Origin: Vicinamibacterales bacterium
GTDB lineage: Bacteria; Acidobacteriota; Vicinamibacteria; Vicinamibacterales; UBA2999
Length of the DNA: 64,000 bases
Direction of reading: 5' to 3'
Assembly: GCA_041659285.1 (NCBI GenBank)
Contig: JBAZYO010000017.1
Span: forward strand, 1 to 64,000
The notes under the pieces were generated by a model. That model was given only the letters and a program-made list of their open reading frames with translations, was not told the origin of the DNA and did no database searches. The translations under genes were made by a program, and so were the position numbers. Shown in pieces: positions 18,738-25,138 of the stretch. How positions within the stretch are numbered: position 1 is the first letter of the stretch; the number at the start of each line of letters is the position of its first letter.

Positions 18738-19124
18738 TCAATCAGCGCCCAATGCGCAGAAAAGTAGGCTTTTCAGCGTATCTTCCAGTTGTTGACTGGG
18801 GCAGTTTTTGTTAAGGCAGGCATCCATGCCAGATTCTATGCAGGTAGCAAAAACTTTTGAATCTTCACTAGAGGTATAGCCAATGATGGGAATACTGCTT
18901 TTTAGAGTGGTTCTGATGTATTCCGTACAATCTTTGCCAGTCAGACCGGGCATTTGATAGTCCATGATGATGCCGGAATACTTTTTGAGTGCAAGTTTTT
19001 CGATGGCTTCGGTACCGCTAGCAGCATCCTCAGTTTTATACCCGAAGCTATTTGCCAGCAGGCAGGTAGACAGTCTGCTTAGATCAGTATCGTCAACAAC
19101 AAGAAGTAGTTTTGTTTGTGGCAC
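18738..19124 (-). CDS. Stand-alone response regulator receiver domain (CheY-like)
   Basis: The GTG start was chosen because GGAGG lies 9 bases upstream; the product is 128 residues, the normal length of a single receiver domain. Acidic pair VVDDTD, phosphoacceptor Asp in MDYQMPG, Thr in GYTSSED and the conserved Lys in LNKNCP are all present, so it should be phosphorylated. There is no output domain and no kinase gene beside it, so it must act by protein contact. Its partner could be one of the two histidine kinases elsewhere in the window. Confidence 0.85.
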   Translation of the reverse strand: MPQTKLLLVVDDTDLSRLSTCLLANSFGYKTEDAASGTEAIEKLALKKYSGIIMDYQMPGLTGKDCTEYIRTTLKSSIPIIGYTSSEDSKVFATCIESGMDACLNKNCPSQQLEDTLKSLLFCALGAD

Positions 19125-19268
19125 TTGATAGAACCTCCAAAAAATTCTCAAGCAATCTCTTGGCAATAATAAACTTTTGGAGCAATGATGGCTATAGTCT
19201 GCGATTTAGCACTTAACTAAACTCATAGTTTGTGGACTGATAGTTCATAAAGCCAGACATTAGTTGGC

Positions 19269-19505
19269 GTGAGAACTGAATTACGAGCGATCAAAAAGTT
19301 ATCGAGGCGCGTTAGGGAATTGCGTCTGGAAAAGAAGTGGACGCAGGAGGAATGTGCCGCTGAAGCGAAGATAGCCACTGCTTATCTTAGTGGGCTTGAG
19401 CGTGGCGTCAGAAATCCTACGGTCAAGGTTTTAGCTAGGCTAGCCGAGGCTCTCAACCAGCCACTCGCTGTTCTTTTTGAAGAGAGCCGAAACGGGAAGC
19501 GCTAG
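19269..19505 (+). CDS. XRE-family HTH regulator
   Basis: 78 residues from a GTG. A single Cro/C1-type helix-turn-helix: VRELRLEKKWTQEECAAEAK, then YLSGLERGVRNPTVKVLARLAEAL. The size suits a small plasmid repressor or antitoxin-like regulator, but no toxin gene is adjacent. The region upstream is divergent from the CheY-like gene. Confidence 0.85.
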   Translation: MRTELRAIKKLSRRVRELRLEKKWTQEECAAEAKIATAYLSGLERGVRNPTVKVLARLAEALNQPLAVLFEESRNGKR

Positions 19506-19713
19506 TTGTTTTGTACATCGAAAGTTGTATTTGGCATGTGCGGATCACTTAAGCCGGTTTTATCCATTGAATTATTGCCTGTGGTGAATCATTGAGCTGG
19601 TTTCTTACCTGCTGATTGGCTGGAGCAGTTGGTTTGACTGGCTCTTGTGCTCTTGCATATGCAGCCTCTTTTGGAGCTAACTGCCGAAAATAGGGCAGAT
19701 CTGCGCTAGCTAC

Positions 19714-19753
19714 AAGGGGCGAGCCTCGCTGTGCTCGGTCCGTTGGACCCCTT
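19714..19753. promoter_or_regulatory. Compact nested palindrome before small gene
   Basis: AAGGGG/CCCCTT encloses GAGC/GCTC and the perfect hairpin GGTCC-gtt-GGACC. GGACCCCTTTT echoes the radC and ssb leaders. It lies 60 bases before the start of the 55-residue gene. Confidence 0.45.
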
Positions 19754-19813
19754 TTCGCTTGCTCGATATGCCCTCAAACATTGGCGTTAGCACCAAAACG
19801 AGAGGACAGCAAA

Positions 19814-19981
19814 ATGGCAGAACTACAAGAAAAGCTCAATCAAGCCCGCGCCGAATTCCATCAAGCAGTAGCCGCTGAAGACTCAGCCCTCGAAGATGCC
19901 GCCTGGGCTAAGTACATGGACCTGCGCTTTGCGATGGTCCAATACAAAAAGGCCAACAACCTTCCCGGTGCCACCTTCTAG
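19814..19981 (+). CDS. Small helical protein of unknown function
   Basis: 55 residues from an ATG preceded by GAGAGG at 8 bases; the frame is open upstream without a better start. Highly charged and helical (LQEKLNQARAEFHQAVAAED), ending NNLPGATF. No family recognised. A good ribosome-binding site and structured leader support it as a real gene. Confidence 0.6.
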   Translation: MAELQEKLNQARAEFHQAVAAEDSALEDAAWAKYMDLRFAMVQYKKANNLPGATF

Positions 19982-20057
19982 GTGGCCTGGGCGCCAACGG
20001 CTGTTCTGTGGCAATCGAAACTTATGCTTACCAGTGTGGTTGCCTTAGAATGAAGGC

Positions 20058-20318
20058 ATGGATATTCTCTGGTCACTTGGACTAATTGTCATTTTGCTTG
20101 TCGCGTTAAACAACATGGCAGGAGGCCGGGCCTCGTCTGTTCTTCGACCGGTGGCCGGGATGGTGACAAGGCTGTTGTCGATGGTGGCTCGTGCTGGTTT
20201 GAACTTAGTCGGCATAGTCTTTAAGTTTTCAGTTGGAACAATTAAATTGCCAAAGTCTAAAGGTGGTAGAGAGGCTGGCCGGGGTGCTGGACCTCCGCCA
20301 TCGAGGTGGAAAGATTAG
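20058..20318 (+). CDS. Small membrane protein
   Basis: 86 residues with an N-terminal membrane helix (LWSLGLIVILLVALNN), a second moderately hydrophobic amphipathic stretch and a basic Gly/Pro-rich tail. Unknown family; it is the last plus-strand gene before the transposon. Confidence 0.45.
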   Translation: MDILWSLGLIVILLVALNNMAGGRASSVLRPVAGMVTRLLSMVARAGLNLVGIVFKFSVGTIKLPKSKGGREAGRGAGPPPSRWKD

Positions 20319-20384
20319 TGGGCCTTCGGCTCTCATGGGTCAAGCTTATCAAAATCACTTATAGAGGGCCTTGATGCCAGTTAG

Positions 20385-20558
20385 TCAATCAGGCTTTATA
20401 TCCAACGCAGCCGCTGAGCGGATTGGTCTTGGAGCGAGTGTCCGAGCACTTGCAGCTTCAGTTTGATTGAAAGAACTTAGAAAATTTAGTGGATCGGTTT
20501 GCAAGAAAAAAGGACAATCGTCGAAGCTTGCACCGGTCTTTGGCTTGCAGACACCGCT
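20385..20558 (-). pseudogene. 3' part of a Cys-rich gene interrupted by the transposon
   Basis: Reading leftward from the target duplication, the frame VCKPKTGASFDDCPFFLQ runs to a TGA. It joins exactly in frame with the 5' part on the other side of the transposon (31622-31971) when the element and one copy of the duplication are removed. The restored protein is 172 residues with a CxxC near residue 110 and a C....C pattern after the junction, suggesting metal binding. Family not recognised. Confidence 0.85.
20554..20558. repeat. Target-site duplication, left copy
   Basis: CCGCT directly before the TGTGAC element end; the same five bases follow the right end at 31622-31626. Confidence 0.85.
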
Positions 20559-20716
20559 TGTGACTTTGCACGATAAATGCGACATGTTTTTGCAACATAA
20601 ATGCAGCTTGCACGATATTTGCACTCCCTCCATATGTATGGTGCAAGCCGCGTAGGAATTTGCCTATTTCTGGCTATTTTTTAGATCTTTCTGGCAGATC
20701 TAGCAGCAAGCTTTTG
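20559..20716. repeat. Outer left transposon end with tniB 3' remnant
   Basis: Three direct transposase-site-like words (TTTGCACGATAAA, TTTGCAACATAAA, CTTGCACGATATT) start at 20565, 20589 and 20607. The whole 158 bp is about 96% identical by eye to 28466-28623 and therefore includes the last about 40 bases of a tniB gene that is otherwise absent here. Confidence 0.85.
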
Positions 20717-20733
20717 GGGGAAGGCTATTGGTT

Positions 20734-20798
20734 GATTATCTTGGCCGTGAATTTTAGAGCAGCACAGTCAGTCTGTCTGCTCTACTTCAGAGGACTAA
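20734..20798. repeat. 65-bp direct repeat, cargo left copy
   Basis: Same orientation and 4 mismatches relative to 28156-28220. Contains the dyad AGAGCAG...CTGCTCT. The two copies bracket the cargo genes exactly, so they may mark how the cargo was acquired. Confidence 0.75.
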
Positions 20799-20847
20799 GA
20801 CCTATGGCAACGATTGCGACAGGTCGGGCGTATAAACGACCTGCTGT

Positions 20848-20867
20848 TTAAACGTTCATTTAACCTT
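20848..20867. promoter_or_regulatory. OmpR/PhoB-box-like direct repeat upstream of small cargo gene
   Basis: TTAAACGTT and TTTAACCTT start 11 bp apart, 46 bases before the ATG. Equivalent 11-bp-spaced repeats precede the LysM gene and the 956-residue gene. Confidence 0.65.
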
Positions 20868-20912
20868 TGATAGCGAATCCTAGTGAAGTAGTTTGTGCTG
20901 AGGGAAATTGAA

Positions 20913-21416
20913 ATGGAAAGATTTGAGTCGGCCAGTCCCATAGAAGCAAGAAAAACATTTGCAGAATTCAATGCAGCAGAGCTATTGCAGCCTTTTTCAA
21001 ACAAGCTTTTAGGAGAAACAAAGTTGCAACCGTTGACTGACTCACCTCAGATTGTTCAGAGTGCACAAGCTCGTGTAGGTGAGTCTTTTGACTATGCTAA
21101 ATCTATCGGAATCCCCAAAATTTCTGACGGAAGCAGCTTCTTCAGGAAATTAGGAGATGAAAAACCAAGAATTTCTGATTCTGTATTGTCCATAAAACCA
21201 GTGCAAGCGGGCTTGGGCGAAAACCTTGCACTACTTGGAAGTTTAGGCGGTGCTGTGGCTGTCATGGCCGGTAAAACCTCAGTAGACAAAGTTTTGACTA
21301 AAACAATAATGGCAGGTGGTGGACTGGTGCTCAGAAATCCAAGGACCAGCGCCTTGTTAGCTGCCGTAGCTTACGTCTATAACCTATTTGGATCAAGTGA
21401 CACGAAAAAACGATAA
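20913..21416 (+). CDS. Cargo protein with Gly/Ala-rich hydrophobic tail
   Basis: 167 residues from the ATG that follows GAGGG; an upstream TTG/GTG extension is less likely. The N-terminal 95 residues are polar and probably disordered. Residues about 100-160 are hydrophobic and Gly/Ala-rich (LALLGSLGGAVAVMAGK, then MAGGGLVLRNP and LLAAVAYVYNLFG), suggesting one or two membrane segments. No family recognised. Its promoter has the repeat shared with the two other cargo genes, so it probably belongs to the two-component regulon. Confidence 0.65.
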   Translation: MERFESASPIEARKTFAEFNAAELLQPFSNKLLGETKLQPLTDSPQIVQSAQARVGESFDYAKSIGIPKISDGSSFFRKLGDEKPRISDSVLSIKPVQAGLGENLALLGSLGGAVAVMAGKTSVDKVLTKTIMAGGGLVLRNPRTSALLAAVAYVYNLFGSSDTKKR

Positions 21417-21448
21417 GTGTTTTCACTCTATCGTTGTCAGCTGATCGC

Positions 21449-21877
21449 TTATTCGTTTTGTCGGACCAAAACTACTGACCTTGGACAATGATCAACAATA
21501 TAGTGAGCAACAGGATCGTTGACCATCAAAAAAGAGGAAGGACCACCGGGCTTGCCGGTGCCTACAAACACCATATCGACGTTCAGGTCAATCGCAGCGG
21601 TGACTATACCCGCACCAATCTCGGTGACTAGGCGAACTTCAGCGACGGCATTCAGGTCGTCTTGAGTAAGATCATCGACAACTGACTGTAGTTCCTCTTT
21701 AGCTAAAAGAAAAGGTTCATCTGTAGCAATCAATTCGGCAACAAGGCCCAGTGAATGTGGATCAGCAAGTACTTTTACAAGCGTCAATTTCGACTGTGTG
21801 GCCGCTGCAAGATGCACTGCTAAAGCCAGAGTCGCTTGACTTTCTTCTTGGCTAACAAAGGCGACCATGAAATGCAT
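21449..21877 (-). CDS. Universal stress protein-like, transposon copy
   Basis: 142 residues from the ATG after AAAGGA. The fold is USP-like: MHFMVAFVSQEES first strand, AVHLAAATQSKLTLVKVLADP, and a C-terminal nucleotide-loop-like VFVGTGKPGG ending VAHYIVDHCPRSVVLV. A clear paralogue (VHYLVTFSG, VFVGTRD, IAHYIVNHCPANIMLV) lies at 56.3 kb. USP proteins bind ATP or AMP and modulate stress responses. No 11-bp repeat of the other cargo promoters was found upstream. It is convergent with the Gly/Ala-rich gene. Confidence 0.8.
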   Translation of the reverse strand: MHFMVAFVSQEESQATLALAVHLAAATQSKLTLVKVLADPHSLGLVAELIATDEPFLLAKEELQSVVDDLTQDDLNAVAEVRLVTEIGAGIVTAAIDLNVDMVFVGTGKPGGPSSFLMVNDPVAHYIVDHCPRSVVLVRQNE

Positions 21878-22087
21878 ATAAATCCTTTGAACCATTCCGC
21901 GTTCATCGCTAAGGCAATCATGGTCGCAGCAAGCTACTAAGGCCAAGTTAAGACCATCTTCATCACAAGGTTCTCTTGGCTAGAGCAATGCGATCAGTTA
22001 GGCGCAGTGCCGTTATGACTGTAGAACTCAGTATGCAAGCCCGCTGCTGAGACTTTAAAGTCCTATTTTCCTTCCCTCAGTAACAGC

Positions 22088-22122
22088 ATAATAAAACGCC
22101 ACCCCCCGCTTTGGGAGGTGGC
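22088..22122 (-). terminator. Rho-independent terminator after LysM gene
   Basis: On the minus strand GCCACCTCCC, loop, GGGGGGTGGC, then GTTTTATTAT, about 35 bases past the LysM gene stop. Confidence 0.75.
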
Positions 22123-22156
22123 TGTCTATCTCAAAACTCGCGTTTTAAAACCAGAT

Positions 22157-22744
22157 CTACTTGCCTGGATGTTTGATAATTGGCAATCTAATTTTCTGCC
22201 CTGGCAAAATTAAATCAGGATTTTTGATTTGGTTTGAATCAGCAACTTGTTTAACAAATTTCTGAATCTGATCGTTTGAGCCTGTAGGTCCAAGCTCACG
22301 GCGAGCAATATTCCAAAGGTTGTCGCCCTTTTTCACGTCATAGATCTTACTGTCAGGAAGATCTTTTAGTGGTGGTTCAAAAGTGTCTCTTGCTTTCTCT
22401 CTAGCTCTCTGGCGAGATTCTGAATTGTTATCTTCTGAACCAGCAGGTGTTTCAGGTCTAGACAATCTCGCTTGCTGTCGTTGCAGTTCTGATGAATCGT
22501 CAAGCCTTGGCTGTCCCCATTTATCGTTTCTTCTTATCCAGTCTGCTTTCCAATCTTTGTTGTCAACCAACTCCATCTGTGGCAAAACATCTTGCTTGAC
22601 TAGATCTTGAGAAGACGGCCGCGAGTCACTAGCTAGTAAGACACTGTTACTGCTCCTAGTGCTCCAATCTGCTTTCACCGCTGAACTGTCCGCTAATTTG
22701 TGGCTTTCAGTTGCTCTAGTTTCAGTTTCAAAACGATGTGTCAT
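22157..22744 (-). CDS. LysM-domain protein
   Basis: 195 residues from the ATG that follows AGAGGA. The first about 140 residues are polar, low-complexity and probably disordered. The C-terminal 50 residues are one LysM domain (YDVKKGDNLWNIARRELG, then IQKFVKQVADSNQIKNPDLI and LPGQKIRLP), which binds peptidoglycan or other GlcNAc polymers. No signal peptide is obvious, so export is uncertain. The promoter has an 11-bp direct repeat like those of two other cargo genes, and the gene diverges from the response regulator. Confidence 0.85.
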   Translation of the reverse strand: MTHRFETETRATESHKLADSSAVKADWSTRSSNSVLLASDSRPSSQDLVKQDVLPQMELVDNKDWKADWIRRNDKWGQPRLDDSSELQRQQARLSRPETPAGSEDNNSESRQRAREKARDTFEPPLKDLPDSKIYDVKKGDNLWNIARRELGPTGSNDQIQKFVKQVADSNQIKNPDLILPGQKIRLPIIKHPGK

Positions 22745-22817
22745 AAATTTTCCTCTAATAGCTTGGAAGCGCTCAAACAGTTCAGCCTCTTGGCTTCGTG
22801 TGTAATATAGACATTTC

Positions 22818-22837
22818 AATGTTTAGAGAACGTTTAA
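22818..22837. promoter_or_regulatory. OmpR/PhoB-box-like direct repeat between LysM gene and response regulator
   Basis: On the minus strand TTAAACGTT then CTAAACATT, 11 bp apart, followed about 11 bases later by TATATT, a possible -10. It could serve the LysM gene and, divergently, the response regulator. Confidence 0.65.
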
Positions 22838-22969
22838 GGAATGTGTCGCCTAGGATGCTAACAGTTGGCAGAAGAGCGCCCGATAATCCATCTTTGGTAA
22901 CGTTCCTGAGTTTCAGATGCTATAAAATTGCAGTGCACTTAGTAAATAAAGGCCACATCAAATTTTCAT

Positions 22970-23644
22970 ATGGCTAAGCTCCTGATCGTTGATGATGATC
23001 AAATATTGACCAGCCTAGTCAAACAGGAAATGGAAAAGCAAGGCTGGATGGTCGAAACAGCCCATTCCTTCAGTGACGGCAGACAGTTTCTCGAATGTTT
23101 TTCTTTCGATTTGATAGTGTTGGATTGGTCATTACCGGATGGAACAGGACTCACTCTTTGTCAGGGTTTTCGTCGAGCAGGTGGCACTACACCAATAATA
23201 TTTCTTACCGGACGAAATGATATTGACAGTAAAGAGAGCGGTTTGGACTCCGGTGGAGATGAGTTTCTTACAAAGCCCTTTGATATTAGAGAATTACTCG
23301 CTCACGTAAGGGCTATTCAGCGCCGTCCCGCACATTTCATGCAAGATGCACTCACTGTGCGTGGTGTGACCCTGGACACTAGATTGAGCCGCCTGACTGG
23401 TGCCGACATAGACATTAAACTTTCGCCTACAGAACTTGCTTTGTTGGAGTATCTATTCAGGCACCAAAATCAAATATTTTCTGGTGCGGATTTATTCAGA
23501 AAGGTTTGGCCTGCAAATCGTGAAGTACAAGATGACACAATACGGGTTCATCTGCACATATTGCGTAGAAAGCTAGCAGTAGCCGGACTAAAGGATTTCA
23601 TTAAAACAGTACGTGGCTCAGGCTATATTTTAGAATCCAGGTGA
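22970..23644 (+). CDS. OmpR/PhoB-family response regulator (transposon cargo)
   Basis: 224 residues. Receiver domain residues 1-115 with acidic pair IVDDD, phosphoacceptor Asp in LDWSLPDG, Thr in FLTGRN and Lys in TKPFD. Residues about 130-224 are a winged-helix output domain (LSPTELALLEYLFRH, then DDTIRVHLHILRRKL and TVRGSGYIL). The histidine kinase gene follows 4 bases later. It is the natural candidate to bind the three TTAAACGTT direct repeats in the cargo, since OmpR-type regulators bind 11-bp tandem repeats. Confidence 0.93.
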   Translation: MAKLLIVDDDQILTSLVKQEMEKQGWMVETAHSFSDGRQFLECFSFDLIVLDWSLPDGTGLTLCQGFRRAGGTTPIIFLTGRNDIDSKESGLDSGGDEFLTKPFDIRELLAHVRAIQRRPAHFMQDALTVRGVTLDTRLSRLTGADIDIKLSPTELALLEYLFRHQNQIFSGADLFRKVWPANREVQDDTIRVHLHILRRKLAVAGLKDFIKTVRGSGYILESR

Positions 23645-23648
23645 GAAA

Positions 23649-25112
23649 TTGAAACTACGAATCATTCACAAAGGTCTGATTCTGTTGCTATTACCGTTTC
23701 TGCTGCAAACGGGTTTGTTTGCAACACTCATGTCACTCATAAATGGCGGCGAAGCATTAGCACTAAAGCAACAAGCGCAGGTTACTGCCTTGAATCGCAT
23801 CACCGTTCTAATTGTGGATTTCGGAGACGCTTGGACCTCAATATTCAACCATGTTTTTGCACCAACGATGGCTGCGGAGCAGTCTTTGTCACCGGAGCAG
23901 TTTTATCAACGTGTCACTGGTGTTATGAATGAGTTAACTGCCCTACCTCACTATGGACAAACTCTATCGACTTATTTGGCCGATATTAAGGAGGTCCGAG
24001 ACACACAGTATGCACTTCTGAAAAGAATCAGTGAAGAGAATTCAGATGGTAACAACCTGAACATACTGAGAGTGATGTCTCAGCTTAAAAGCTCAAAGCC
24101 GCAGCTCTTCAAGCTTATGCGCAAGATGAATTACCTCAAGCAAGTAATGGAAAAAGAACAGTTGGCGATCGCCAACACTATGCAGGAAGAAAATCAAAAG
24201 CGATCTACAATCAAAAACCTGATGATAGCTGTGTTTATCGTACAGTTGGTTCTCACAACCGGCTTGCTGATGTATTTCCTTCGCGATATCAGTAAACGCT
24301 TGTCATCACTAGTCACTAATGCCAGGCAGTTGCCGGATGAAAAAACATTGACAGAGAAAGTAGGCGGAGATGACGAAATCGCTTATCTGGACTCAGTCTT
24401 GCATCAGGCTTCGGACAAACTTAAGGAGGCCGCTCAGAACAGAAAATCAGTTCTAAACATGATTGCACATGACATTAGGTCACCATTAATGTCCTCGAAA
24501 TTGTTGATTGACAATCTGCTTGATAGCCCTGTCGAAAGTCAAAGGAAATCAACTGGAGATAGTCTACGTCATACTTTCAAACAAGTTTTGACACTTGTGG
24601 AAGATCTGCTTTCTATCGAAAAACTAGAGTCGGGTCGAATTGCCCTGGATTTCGATATGATTGAAACTGATAAGTTAGCTCAATCTGTATTGGAGAGCTT
24701 AGCTGTCCAGGCCAGCCATGCTGGAGTCATCTTGAGAAATGAAGCTACGCCACTACAGGTAGTGTGCGATTCGGGCCGTATTGCACAAGTTCTGACTAAT
24801 TTTGTCAGCAACGCTATTAAGCATTCACCACCTGGAGGCACAGTTACAGTCCTTTGTAGTCAGCTACCACAAGCCATTTCGTTCAATGTTATCGATGAAG
24901 GAAATGGGTTAAGCAAGAAAGATGCATCACGTGTATTTGACAAATTCTTTCAAGCAGAGGCTGCTTCTGGAGCAAACAAAGCTGGTTTTGGTCTAGGGCT
25001 TGCTGTCGCCGCCATGTTGATTAAGCAGCATGGTGGTGAAGTAGGAGTTAATACAACTCTTGGTGAGGGTTGCGATTTCTGGTTTACTCTGCCAGTCGAC
25101 GAAGACGAATAA
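23649..25112 (+). CDS. Sensor histidine kinase (transposon cargo)
   Basis: 487 residues from a TTG start 4 bases after the regulator stop. Two membrane helices (about 8-30 and 190-212) enclose a helical sensor domain of about 160 residues. A HAMP-like region, HisKA with MIAHDIRSPL (phosphoacceptor His), and a HATPase domain (NFVSNAIKHSP, VIDEGNGL, GFGLGLAVA) follow. It should phosphorylate the adjacent regulator. The signal is unknown. Similar in design to the second kinase at 51.4 kb, which has an extra PAS domain. Confidence 0.93.
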   Translation: MKLRIIHKGLILLLLPFLLQTGLFATLMSLINGGEALALKQQAQVTALNRITVLIVDFGDAWTSIFNHVFAPTMAAEQSLSPEQFYQRVTGVMNELTALPHYGQTLSTYLADIKEVRDTQYALLKRISEENSDGNNLNILRVMSQLKSSKPQLFKLMRKMNYLKQVMEKEQLAIANTMQEENQKRSTIKNLMIAVFIVQLVLTTGLLMYFLRDISKRLSSLVTNARQLPDEKTLTEKVGGDDEIAYLDSVLHQASDKLKEAAQNRKSVLNMIAHDIRSPLMSSKLLIDNLLDSPVESQRKSTGDSLRHTFKQVLTLVEDLLSIEKLESGRIALDFDMIETDKLAQSVLESLAVQASHAGVILRNEATPLQVVCDSGRIAQVLTNFVSNAIKHSPPGGTVTVLCSQLPQAISFNVIDEGNGLSKKDASRVFDKFFQAEAASGANKAGFGLGLAVAAMLIKQHGGEVGVNTTLGEGCDFWFTLPVDEDE

Positions 25113-25138
25113 GTCTACGCAAATTGACAATATTCAAG

